Part shown: one piece after another, positions 1 through 9,700 of the stretch
How the letters are laid out: every line of letters starts with the position of its first letter
Numbering within the stretch: the stretch's first letter is position 1
NCBI GenBank assembly: GCA_946965045.2
Contig: OX337228.1
Coordinates: forward strand, 6,076,001 to 6,140,000
Length of the DNA: 64,000 nucleotides
Source of the DNA: Epithemia pelagica
Taxonomy: Eukaryota > Bacillariophyta > Bacillariophyceae > Surirellales > Surirellaceae
Direction: 5' to 3'
Program-made: the position numbers and the translations under genes
The notes under the pieces: generated by a model
The model's input: only the letters and a program-made list of their open reading frames with translations
Told to the model about the DNA's origin: nothing
The model's database searches: none

Positions 1-827
1 CCAGGACTGATAGGATTCGTTGTTGGCACGTCGCCAAGCAGCATCTTCGGCCCACTCCACGTCTGTTCGAATAGCCGACAAAAAGTCGTAGAGGCCCAAA
101 ATTCCCCAGGGTCTCTCGTCTCCATACTTTTTGCGGCGGCGGTCCTGAGCCCATTGGAAATCACGGATTCTTCGAGCTAGTTCTGGAGCCATAAAATCGG
201 AACCCTTCCAGTCCGCCGATAGCTTTCCAGCCACTAGTCGAAGCTGGGCAATGTCATCCTCTCGGTTTTCCATATTGGGATGGATGTCACCAGGAGCAAT
301 AAATGTAGAACGACCTGGCGTGATGGGAACAATTTCTTCGATTTCATCTTCATAACTGAACGATAAATCAAGTGGGCAATGGAAATTAGGGAAATTTTGA
401 TTAAAACTCTCTCTCGATGTTCCTGTGACAGACGTACGTACCTATCAAGGGGCGAATTGTCATCTTGGTCAACAAGGACCGCAGCGATATGTAGGTTATT
501 GCTGTTTGCCCGAATTGAAATTGGAACGGCTTGAGCATCATTGTCGTAGCTTGAGGGATTGCTGTGTTGCATTATACCCATTGGAGTTTGTGTCGTGTAT
601 GGGTTCGTGGCAGGTGGACGTGCATTCGAGTTTTGGTCCAAACTATCTTCCGTGGTATACAAACTTCGAGTTGTGAGCGGATTCATCGCTGGTGGCCGAG
701 CGTTCGAGTTCTGATCCATGCTGTCTTCGGCAGTATACAAACTCGCCTCCTCAGGCGTTGGCGTCCGTGGCTCCAGGCTCACTGGGAGTCCACCATTGAT
801 GGTTCCTTTATGTGGAGTCGCAACCAT
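1..827 (-). CDS. Unknown protein, partial at left edge (spliced)
   Basis: Reading leftwards from an ATG at 827, a first exon (827-442) joins a second (355 to beyond base 1) across an 86-base GTACGT...CAG intron (441-356). The join keeps one open frame to the edge of the window. The N-terminal part has two near-identical 26-residue repeats (both contain DQNSNARPPA, about bases 591-750). The part after the intron is charged and conserved-looking, with PGRSTFIAPGD followed by a WGILGLYDFLSAIRTDVEWA stretch. No catalytic motif or domain is recognised. An in-frame TGA lies nine codons before the chosen ATG, so this is the start unless another exon lies upstream. The C-terminus is outside the window. 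Coding status is fairly sure from frame continuity; the function is unknown. Confidence 0.6.
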
Positions 828-1525
828 CTCCGAATGTCTTTGAGTAAGGCGTCAGAAACTGAGATTGAAAGAGTTGACCTTCTCCAGCCCGAAGCACTTG
901 TTAAGGCTTGTAACGTTTGTCGTACTCCTATTACAAGTTGTCGATAAAGGGATGGATTTCCAAGTTTCGTTGGTTGTACTCCTATGACGAGTTGTAGTTG
1001 TCGATTGACTCCACGCACCTTTGTCCTTCTGGAGTGACAAAGAAAAAATGAGTGGGCGTTCCTGCTTATGCTCGACAGGCTCAGAGCGGGACTCGGTAAC
1101 GAGTCTATTTATGTCATGTGGAGAAAATAACCGTTAAATTTGTCGCTGGATGTGCACGACGGACGATCGCCGTGACGAATATTCCTTGATTTCGCCATAC
1201 CGGCGCGCAATAGGATATGGCCGTTTAATGAGCGTTACGATTCGCTTGCTACTAAGGATGAACGTCTGGCCGTGCACCGTACCCGCGGAACTTGGCGCAT
1301 TGGAAATTGGAAATCGGGATCTTCCCGGACACGTCCAATGGAAACCATGGCTTTCAAGCAGGAAATCAAAGACTTCTTTTCATGGAATATCCTAGAGTTG
1401 ATTATCATGCTATCGTCGAATACGTTGTGCTGTCAAGCTCTGCAAGTCACAAAGATATTACATGAGTTCCTCGTCGGAACGAAAAACGCAAAGCAGGCGA
1501 GCTGTTGACCATGACAGGAATGGAA
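828..1525. other. Intergenic, no gene supported
   Basis: About 700 bases between the left-edge gene and the 65-residue gene. Short open frames occur on both strands but none has a convincing protein. Around 915-1008 two imperfect copies of a TACTCCTAT-containing segment are followed by GTTGTCGAT. I see nothing else. Confidence 0.5.
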
Positions 1526-1813
1526 CTACTTGCTGGACCGGGCTCCACTGGGAGAGGTGTACGTCGAAGATCCATTGCCATTGTTGTAGTAGGTCGAGCC
1601 GTTGTCATTGCTGTAGTAGTAGGAACCGTTTGAGTTGGAGTCTGCACAGAAAAAAAGATATGAGGTCAGCATCGAAAAGACAACAATGAATGATGTAATA
1701 TCAGTCTTCTTGCAACAAGATGATTACTCACAATGGTAGGAGGAACCTGTGTTGGAGTTGCTTCCTCCCGGAGTGTTGTAGTGGTTGCCTTGGCTGTTTG
1801 TCCCGGACGGCAT
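1526..1813 (-). CDS. Small Tyr/Asn/Ser/Gly-rich conserved protein (65 aa, two exons)
   Basis: Exon 1 runs 1813-1732 and exon 2 runs 1641-1526, separated by a 90-base intron (1731-1642; GTGAGT donor, TTTTTTTCTGTGCAG acceptor). The product begins MPSGTNSQGNHYNTPGG, continues with SSYHYSNSNGSYYYSNDNGS and ends TYTSPSGARSSK. It is built of repeated N-G-S-x-Y-Y units, with no signal peptide or membrane segment. From memory it resembles very short uncharacterised proteins seen across fungi, oomycetes and diatoms with the same Tyr/Asn pattern; this is not verified. The gene is missed by simple ORF calling because each exon is short. It is divergent from the signal-peptide gene at 2116, sharing about 300 bases upstream. 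Function unknown; the extreme composition suggests a disordered or aggregating polypeptide. Confidence 0.72.
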
Positions 1814-2115
1814 TGTCAATGTTTGCTATAGGATATGAGAAATCGAATTGCTCTCAGAGAAATAATGAGAGACGAAAGACATCTAAATTCAAAAGTTCCA
1901 TCCGACAGAGACAGATGGGATCTGGAATTGGTTGGTAGAAAATGTACCAAGATTCTACGTACGGGTGAAATCTACGAGCTCAACGAGGACGCGCGCAACG
2001 GCGGAGTTTCTCCACCCGTATCCTCGTGTCAAGATCACTCCCGATCGGAGATCGGAGTTCTGATGTTCTTGCTCTACGAGAGTAGATTGTAGTTCCTTCC
2101 ACAAAATCTTCAACC

Positions 2116-2492
2116 ATGAAGACATCACGTTCCTTTGTGGCGTTCGCCTTTTTGGCGCTCCTTGGAGTGGCCTTTGCCTTTATTCGCCCCGCTCAACCTG
2201 TGCAGTTAAACCAGCCTGCTGAAGTTGCTGCCGTCCCTTTGTTCGGCTTGGACAACCCTGCCATTGAAGTCGATTCGAACATCCAACCTGCCCGCAAGTG
2301 TACGTGCACCAAGAGATTTGGTTTATTGAGTTCATTTCCTAGTTGGCATCCAAGTAACTTACCTGACTGTGTTCTTTTCTTCCATAAAGGCGGATTCTGT
2401 TTCGGAGTAAGTTGAACCCTTCGAGATTTCAGTTCGTCCTGAATGAATGGCAACTAACCGCTCATCGTATTTTGTCTTTTCATTTTCAGTGA
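2116..2492 (+). CDS. Small signal-peptide protein, possibly plastid-directed
   Basis: The ATG at 2116 starts a clear signal peptide (MKTSRSFVAFAFLALLGVAFA) followed directly by F-I-R-P. A Phe right after the cleavage site is what diatom plastid-targeting presequences usually show. The best splice model is exon 1 (2116-2299), a 17-base microexon (2390-2406) and a terminal exon whose first codon is the stop TGA at 2490. It uses GTACGT and GTAAGT donors and gives 67 residues ending KCGFCFG. Alternatives are unspliced read-through to 2415 (99 residues), or splicing two bases earlier, which gives a different, basic C-terminus. The mature part has no recognised domain. The presequence is convincing; the 3' structure is uncertain. 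Confidence 0.55.
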
Positions 2493-2838
2493 GCCGGGCA
2501 GACGAATTGCCCTGTCAGCGGACTCTAGAGACCGCGACATGCTGTTCGTCGCAAAATTAAGATGACCTCCTCGGAGTTTGCGGGAATCGCAACATCGAGG
2601 TCGATCATGGAATTGCCTGTTTTCAGAAACGAACCAGCAGAAGATAGATTGCTAGGTGTGGACACCTGGTAGCTTGTGGCAGAATGACGTGTCTGTTGTT
2701 GAAAGGCGACGACAGAGAACTGACATGTTACGAAGCTTTTGTGTGAAAACCCCACGGTTTATCTTTTGGAACTATTAGTTACAAGTTTACTCTACCTTAC
2801 TCCTACTCCTATGAAGTTAGCACGTGGAATGAACTATC
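2493..2838. other. Intergenic / 3' untranslated region
   Basis: Between the small secreted-protein gene and the convergent sulfotransferase gene. No supported coding sequence. It probably holds both 3' untranslated regions. Confidence 0.5.
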
Positions 2839-5388
2839 TCAAAGTTCATCATGGGAAGCCGATTTCTTGTAGTTGGGTAGTGTTGTGCTCTGGTCATATG
2901 TTACATATTCACCGAGAAGATCGACCAACACTCCAAGGTGCTTCTCGTAACGCTTCCAAGCTTTGATAGCATCTTTGTATACCTTCTTTCTAACTTGTGT
3001 GCTGGAGTACGTGTTGACATAATGCTTTTGTTTGTGAAAGTCCAAAACGGAATCATGCCACGGTAGACCTGCAGCATCAATGATTGCGCGAGCCATACCG
3101 GGCATGTCTTCCACCATGTCTTCATAGCGGACATGTGTGATACGCCCTGGTAACACTTCTTCCCAATGGACCATGGTTTCGCGATACATCGTGTACAACT
3201 CCGCCAGGGCTTTTTCGTCAGAGGTGTAAGCCAGTCGATCCGCGGGAAAGTCATGTTTGAAGGCACTAAAGATGGTGTCCATTGGCTCTCGAATGACATG
3301 TAAAATGAGCGCATCAGGAAACATCATTTGGATGAAGCCAACATTGAAGTAGTTGCTCAACATCTTGTCCACAAATCGCAACGGCGTCGTGAGTGATCGT
3401 TCAGTGCCCCTATCTCGAGCAGTGTTCTTGTCCACGAGTTCCCATCGTTCCTTCATGGCTGCCGCAACTTCACTTGCCGCTTCTCGAGCCACACTTATAA
3501 TCTGATACCCTCCAGCTTCAGAAGCTTCCACAAATCGTTGTCGAATCGAGTCTAATCGCCCATTAAACACGGAGTTTTCACCCAAGCCAGCAATCGAAGG
3601 ATGAGCGTCCAGGACACGTTCGAGAAGAGTTGATCCACTCCGAGCAAATCCAATCACGAAAATAGGCGCCTTGGATGTGCTTCCCATCCCATTGGGCCAA
3701 AATCCTTTGCCAAAAACTTTCTTCATTTGTTGCACCCTAAGTTTCTCAGTTCCATAAGGGTAACCTGGTAGCGTCATAAGTTTGAACTTGTGCGACGCAG
3801 TCAAATGGTCCCATGCAAGAGAGTAGTCCTTCGTTTTCTTGTCGTTATAGACAAACAAAGCATGGTGGAAACGCCGGAGCCCATCCGCAAGTCCAACAAT
3901 ATAACTTGAGTCTGTTTGCGCCGACAGTGCAGACTCGAAGTTCTTGATCAACTCATTCAGGGGGCTCACAATGAAGTCCCATCCCGAAGGAACAGAAGCT
4001 TCACTCGCCTCCAACACTCGAGTCAACCCAGAATAGGCATCGCTAAAGAGATGATCTACATCCTGAGTAACCACCACCGCATAATCTTGTGCTGCCCCAT
4101 CAAATTTTCCCATGACAATTCTGGTCGAACCTCTTGCATTCCGTGCCTCCAAGTAGTTTGGTTCAATATCATGACAATACGTGAGTACTTTTTCGGATTG
4201 CTCAAACATGTCGGCCATAAAATAAAGTTTTCCGAGGGCTGTGTATACAGAACACAGCATGCCATCAATACTCTTTTCCCTGTAGGTCAACTCAACTTCC
4301 GATGGCACGTTTTGTCGACCATCTTGGGCCTTGTCCGTCGGGAGTCCCTGTCTTTGCGCCGCCTTTCGGTTCTGTCTCAAATGAACCACAACAGTTGTAT
4401 ATACATCAATAGCCTCTTGGTCGTAGGATCCACCGTCAAAGACTGTGATGCCCCACTGTCTCATTGCATCTGCATAGGCCAAGGCATTGAAAATGTCGGA
4501 TCGATCCTTGTCATACTCTTTCAAAAGACGATCAATATTCGCACTCATTGCTTGTTGTCGAGGATCATTTTTATTGCCACCATAGGAATTACTGGGGGAA
4601 GGCGAGTGAGATTTTGGCTTTGATTCCTCTACGGCCTCGTCTGGTACCGGTGGTCCATTGTACCAATGCGGTCTGCGTTGTCTGATGGTCTCCGCAATCG
4701 ATACGTAGCTAGTAGGCCAAGATGATGTATCAAATCCCAGGTGAGGATGAGATAATGGCGGTGCCGTTGGGGCAGAAGATTCGCTTTTCGCTTTTGGTGT
4801 TCTTTTCTTTGTTTCCAGGACACGAAAGTCACCATCCTCCGTTATTTCCATGTGTCGAGCTTCTTGGTCTTGAAGGTCTTCAAATTCCTTCTTCTTCCGT
4901 TGATAGTCCACATAGGCTTTTTCCAGTTTTTCGGGTGTGATTTGAATGGATCTGGTAGGTCCGCGATGATCCTTTACGATTGGTATTTTGGGGACAGATG
5001 TGTCCACACCATGTCGGGCAAAGATGCTAAGCAAGGTGATTGGTAATATCCAATAAAAGAACAAGGACCATGTCATTGTGGGGACTGGCGAGTCGTTCTC
5101 GTCTTCATCATCGTTTTGACCTTTGATTCGTTTGTTGTTGGTATCGTCTTTTTCCAACAGATCAGTGTAGTTCACGCTAGTGGCTGATGCTTCGTCCTGG
5201 TGCGACGGCGACCCGTCCTTCTGATCATTTCTCCCATTGTCCGACGATACCACCGTGTTTTCAGGCGCTGAAGTTTCTCCTTTATTGAGAGGATTGTTTG
5301 GTGGAGAATGGTCCGCCATGGAACTATTGCTGTCGCCGCCGATGGGAGTACTGTCGTCAGGACTGCTACTACTACGGCCTTTGCTCAT
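2839..5388 (-). CDS. Type II membrane TPR-sulfotransferase with C-terminal HDEL
   Basis: Single-exon gene, 849 residues from the ATG at 5388 (the codon two upstream is TTG, not a start). An acidic, Ser-rich cytosolic tail (1-105) precedes one membrane span (about 106-124, WSLFFYWILPITLLSIFA). Then come a coiled/charged linker and TPR-like helices (about 350-470, around KLYFMADMFEQSEKVLTYC). The sulfotransferase domain starts near 575 with the PAPS 5'-phosphosulfate loop IFVIGFARSGSTLLE. The 3'-phosphate loop LHVIREPMDTIFSAFKHDF lies near 700. This fits the Sulfotransfer_3/TPST-like family, which moves sulfate from PAPS to a protein or sugar in the secretory lumen. The last four residues are HDEL, the ER-retrieval signal, which fits a lumenal C-terminus. 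The substrate cannot be told. A PAPS transporter gene lies at 39544. Confidence 0.85.
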   Translation of the reverse strand: MSKGRSSSSPDDSTPIGGDSNSSMADHSPPNNPLNKGETSAPENTVVSSDNGRNDQKDGSPSHQDEASATSVNYTDLLEKDDTNNKRIKGQNDDEDENDSPVPTMTWSLFFYWILPITLLSIFARHGVDTSVPKIPIVKDHRGPTRSIQITPEKLEKAYVDYQRKKKEFEDLQDQEARHMEITEDGDFRVLETKKRTPKAKSESSAPTAPPLSHPHLGFDTSSWPTSYVSIAETIRQRRPHWYNGPPVPDEAVEESKPKSHSPSPSNSYGGNKNDPRQQAMSANIDRLLKEYDKDRSDIFNALAYADAMRQWGITVFDGGSYDQEAIDVYTTVVVHLRQNRKAAQRQGLPTDKAQDGRQNVPSEVELTYREKSIDGMLCSVYTALGKLYFMADMFEQSEKVLTYCHDIEPNYLEARNARGSTRIVMGKFDGAAQDYAVVVTQDVDHLFSDAYSGLTRVLEASEASVPSGWDFIVSPLNELIKNFESALSAQTDSSYIVGLADGLRRFHHALFVYNDKKTKDYSLAWDHLTASHKFKLMTLPGYPYGTEKLRVQQMKKVFGKGFWPNGMGSTSKAPIFVIGFARSGSTLLERVLDAHPSIAGLGENSVFNGRLDSIRQRFVEASEAGGYQIISVAREAASEVAAAMKERWELVDKNTARDRGTERSLTTPLRFVDKMLSNYFNVGFIQMMFPDALILHVIREPMDTIFSAFKHDFPADRLAYTSDEKALAELYTMYRETMVHWEEVLPGRITHVRYEDMVEDMPGMARAIIDAAGLPWHDSVLDFHKQKHYVNTYSSTQVRKKVYKDAIKAWKRYEKHLGVLVDLLGEYVTYDQSTTLPNYKKSASHDEL

Positions 5389-5753
5389 GGTCAACGTTTG
5401 TGTTTGGACGAGAAAACTACACCTAATGTAGGACTCTCTATGTGGAGGGAGAGCTACCTACCTAGCTAGGTAGCGCCCCCCAAGGACAAGGACCTGTGAT
5501 GTCAAACTGTAAAGGATCCCTCGTTCACATTCCATTCTATACAGAGCTCCAGAGCTCAAGGCAGCCCACAAAAACAAAACAAGTGGCAGTACAATTCCTC
5601 GTGAACTGTCCCACATAAATCAGGTATACTTCGACAGTCAGTAAGCTATGATGCAGAAGGAGAAGAAAGGAGTGTACCGACGTACACTCTTGACTGGGAA
5701 TCCGCTGGATCGAACGGCGTTCTGTGATAGATGGAGAAGGTCCTCCGGTTTCG
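5389..5753. other. Intergenic
   Basis: Upstream of the sulfotransferase start and downstream of the ankyrin gene stop. It contains short direct repeats of CTACCTACCTAGCTAGGTAG type near 5453-5472. No gene seen. Confidence 0.5.
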
Positions 5754-6779
5754 TTATGTGTATCCAAAACAACATTTGGCATAGACTGTACACAGCATGG
5801 ATTGGACCACTTCCATATCCAGGTTGTTGGCAGCGAGACCAATAGGTGGATTGCCTTCGCGAGTCGTTGATCCATAGTCAGCTCCATGGGAAATGAGACA
5901 GTGAATGCATTCGACATTGCCCAGATTGCTACACGCCACATGAAGCGGTGTCTTTCCTCGGCGGGTGCACCGTGTATTTGGATTGGCATTGTACTGCATG
6001 AGGATTCGAACTATGGAGGCATCTCCTCGTGCACAGGCATAATGCAAGGGAGTTTCTCCATTTTCATCTTCTGCTGTGACGGATGCTTCATTTTGAAGCA
6101 AGGCACGAACCATTGGATACCTTCCGTTCTTGCAGGCAAAATGAAGAGCCGTTGTTCCATCCGATGGGGCTGCTAGATTTATGTCAGCCCCAAATTCTTT
6201 GAGCTTTTCGATGGATTTCGTACGGATTGAGCTGTCGTCTGGTTTGTTCTTGTAAAAGAAAGGAATGGATGACTCTTGATCACCAACGGACATCCAAAAC
6301 AAGAGAAAGGCTTTCAAGGGAGTCTTTCCAAAGTTATCCTTGGCATTTGGGTCCGCTCCTGCTTGCAAAAGAAGACTCATACTTTCATGGGATCCCCTTG
6401 AACAGGCAACATGTAATGGTGTTTCTCCCCATCGATCTTGGGCGTGCACATGAGCTCCCAATTCCACGAGTACCTGAACCACGCTGTGATTGTCCCCTGC
6501 ACTGGCATAGTGCAAGGCAGTAGATCCCATGGCATCGCTAAAGTCCAAATCCACTTGACTTCCTTCTTGTCGAAGCAAGTCCAACAACTGGTCCGCCGAG
6601 ATGCCACGACGTGCTGCCAAAACGAGGTAGGAACTGGACATGGTCGGTATCGTTTGCACTTGGGGTGTTTGTAGTTTGTAGACCACTTGAGACTCGAAAG
6701 ATGATTTTGGGGGATGCGCTGGGGGACAAGCGTCGTTGTTTGGTCGCTGATAAGTCTCACCGTCAGCGTCTGCTGTCAT
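5754..6779 (-). CDS. Ankyrin-repeat protein
   Basis: Single exon, 341 residues, ATG at 6777-6779. After a low-complexity N-terminus (about 1-46) come at least five ankyrin repeats with the usual TALHYA / TPLHVAC / GADPNAKDNFGKTPL signatures. One repeat is longer than usual because a segment (FLLFWMSVGDQES...) is inserted between the third and fourth. No other domain is visible, so the role is probably protein-protein contact with an unknown partner. A 5.7 kb retrotransposon is inserted with only one base between the ATG and the target-site duplication. The original 5' untranslated region and promoter (now beyond 12520) are therefore separated from the coding region. An internal Met (MSSSYLVLAARRG, residue 47) is an alternative start. 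The reading frame itself is intact. Confidence 0.85.
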   Translation of the reverse strand: MTADADGETYQRPNNDACPPAHPPKSSFESQVVYKLQTPQVQTIPTMSSSYLVLAARRGISADQLLDLLRQEGSQVDLDFSDAMGSTALHYASAGDNHSVVQVLVELGAHVHAQDRWGETPLHVACSRGSHESMSLLLQAGADPNAKDNFGKTPLKAFLLFWMSVGDQESSIPFFYKNKPDDSSIRTKSIEKLKEFGADINLAAPSDGTTALHFACKNGRYPMVRALLQNEASVTAEDENGETPLHYACARGDASIVRILMQYNANPNTRCTRRGKTPLHVACSNLGNVECIHCLISHGADYGSTTREGNPPIGLAANNLDMEVVQSMLCTVYAKCCFGYT

Positions 6780-6780
6780 C

Positions 6781-6792
6781 CGTTCTCAATTC
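6781..6792. repeat. Left target-site duplication of the retrotransposon
   Basis: The 12-mer CGTTCTCAATTC occurs here and again at 12509-12520, exactly bracketing the element. Flanking bases differ (C before the left copy, T before the right; A after the left copy, C after the right), so the duplication is 12 bp. A perfect match suggests a recent insertion. Confidence 0.93.
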
Positions 6793-9700
6793 AATATATA
6801 CAGAATATTTTGCAAAAACCCCAACGGCTTAACCATCGATAGCCAAGGAGGTGACTTCGCTGAGCTATGCGAAGAGATACATGACTTAGAAGCAGACACA
6901 TGGGGAATCAACGAGACCAAACTAGATACTACGAACACAAAATGCAAAGAGATACTTTTCAAGACCGTACAACAACATTTTGAGCAATCGCGCATGGTAC
7001 TCAGCAGCAGTGTGATACCTTCTCCACGTCGGTCATTCTACAAACCAGGAGGAACCCTTTTAGCAACCAGAGGACACATGTCAGGAAGAGTGGTATGCCA
7101 AGGAAATGATAAACTTGGGAGATGGAGCTATCAGATCTTATCCGGAAGAGGGCAGAAGTCTGTTACAATAATCACAGCGTACCAAGTATGCTCTCAGCCT
7201 CTGATTGACTCGACAACTAACAGAATCAGAAGTTTCACAGCATCAGCCCAACAAATTAGCTTACTGCGACAAGCCGGCCGGGATATTACACCGAGAGTAG
7301 CATTCATTGAAGATTTGAACAAGTTTATAGAGGCACGTCAGTCACAACAATCAGAAGTGATACTCATGGGAGATTTCAATGAAGCGCTGGGCGATTCAAT
7401 GACAGGAATGTCGAAACTACAGTCAGACAGAGGACTAGTGGATCTCATGTACCAACTCACAGGATCGTCTACCTTTGGAACACATGTCTCAGGGCTCGAG
7501 AGGATAGACTATATATTATGTACGCCAAACGCCGCACAAGCTGCACTAACTGGGTGCTACGAACCCTTCCAGAAACGAGGACGCGGCGACCACCGTAACA
7601 TGGTTGTTGACTTTGATGTGGTAGAATTATTTGGCAACGAAACACCCGCTCTTGGACCTATGTCAGCTCGTGGATTCACCAGTAAGGACCGATCTACGAA
7701 TCGCCAGTATATTGAGTCGAAACATGAGTTTCTGACACGCCATAACTTTGGACCGCGACTTCAACAACTGAGAGAGACTTGGGACCCAAACTTAGCAGAG
7801 CGACTCGATAAAGACTTTCAAAGAGCTGGGAACTACGCCGCAAAAAGATGTACTAAGAAACCAAGATCCATCCCGTTTTCCCGCGAACTTGCAGAATTGA
7901 GAGTTCAAAAGAACACGCTCTTGAAAGTAATATCTTCTATTCGCCTCAATCGGAACTTTGACGCAGGTTTACAACATACTACCCGTCATGGCCACTCCTT
8001 CCTTGTTCCGGATTCCATGGAAGAATGTCAAACACAACTTCGTTCAGTACAAAGACGAATCTCTGAAATTACTAAAACTGCCGTTTTTCGAAGGCAGAAT
8101 GAACTAAAACTGGCGCTTGACGAAGCAACAAAAACAGGGGACACCAAAACTTCTAAAGCAATCAAACATAGAATGGCTGCCGAAAGAACAAAAGCCATGT
8201 ACGATAAACTCCGCAAGTGCAGAGGCTCTACCAAAAACGGTATTACCCGGTTAGATGTTCCAAGAGACGAAAACGACATGGATTACGCGACTTGCCGAGA
8301 CTGGATTACGATTGATACCCCGTCAGAAATTGAAACTCGGTTGCTACAACGAAACCGCCGCCACTTTGGCCAGGCAGAAAACACCTATCCAACGATACCC
8401 CCTTTTTCGGAGTGGGTGGACTGGGGAGCTTCCAGTCACACCGCCGAGCTCATTTTAGAAGGCAATTGGGAACCACCTGACATCGATGAACTTTCTCAGA
8501 GCATGATATCACACATGAAAGCGCGAGTTGAACTCGATAGTGTTCAAGGCGGTCTCACGAAAGAAGAATGGATTGGAAAGATCAAAGCATGGCCCGAGTC
8601 GACTACCACGTCTCCGTCGGGATTTCATCTCGGACATAGTAAAGTTCTTATTGCTCCGACTGACCTCGACCAACAATCACAATCAACCGAGTACGAAGCT
8701 CTGGAACACAAACGAGAGGACTTGATCGATTGGCAAGTCGGTCTTCTGAATACAGCCTTGTTGAACAGCTACTGTTACGAACGATGGAAGCATATTGTGA
8801 ACGTCATGATCCTTAAACAACCAGGGAATCTAAAAATTCACCGACTAAGGGTTATCCACTTGTACGAGCAAGACTATAATCTTGTCTTGGCCACCAAGTG
8901 GAAGAAAATGATCTCGCATTGCTCTAATCAACAGGTTCTCAATCCGTCGCAGTTTGGTGGAGTACCCGGGAAAGACGCAGTGATACCTACTTTCATCGAA
9001 GAAATGCAATACGAGATATCGCGAGCAAGTAAACGTCCCCTAGTCCATATGGACTATGACGCCACTGCTTGTTATGACCGTATCGTGATGAATTTCGGCA
9101 GTCTTGCTTCTCGCGCCTTTGGACAGCATCGCTCTATTACCTTTATCAATGCAAAGACTTTGGCTGAAGCGAAATATTATTTAAAAACCAAACTCGGTGT
9201 CTCAGAAAGATTCTACAAACACTGTCAGATCTTTCCGATCTACGGCTCAGGACAAGGCGCGGGAAACTCACCAGCTATCTGGTGCGTGATCAGCTGTGTG
9301 CTCTTTGACGTATACGAAGAGAAAGCTCACGGGGCAACATTCGAATCACCTTGCGGCAAGTACAAAACGAAGATCTACATGATCGGGTTTGTCGACGATT
9401 CAAGTGGGAGTACAAACGAATTTGCTCTACCTACCCAAGCCCCACTAGACTCATACATTTCCAAGGCCACCCACGATGCTCAACGTTGGAACGACACGCT
9501 AAGTCTCTCTGGCGGTGCTCTCAACCTTGAAAAATGCACCTATCACTTCATGCATTATACGTTCAGCGTAGACGGATTACCCAATTTACAAGCTGGCAGG
9601 TGTGGACCAGATGTTACAATTCATTTACATGGCACTGACCAACCTCAAAAGCTTCGACAGCTCTCCTCTTATGCGTGCCACAAAACCCTTGGCGTACAAA

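Noticed and set aside
1835-2092. 85-codon plus-strand frame upstream of the signal-peptide gene
   Set aside because: Lies in the shared divergent upstream region, no motif, no good start context.
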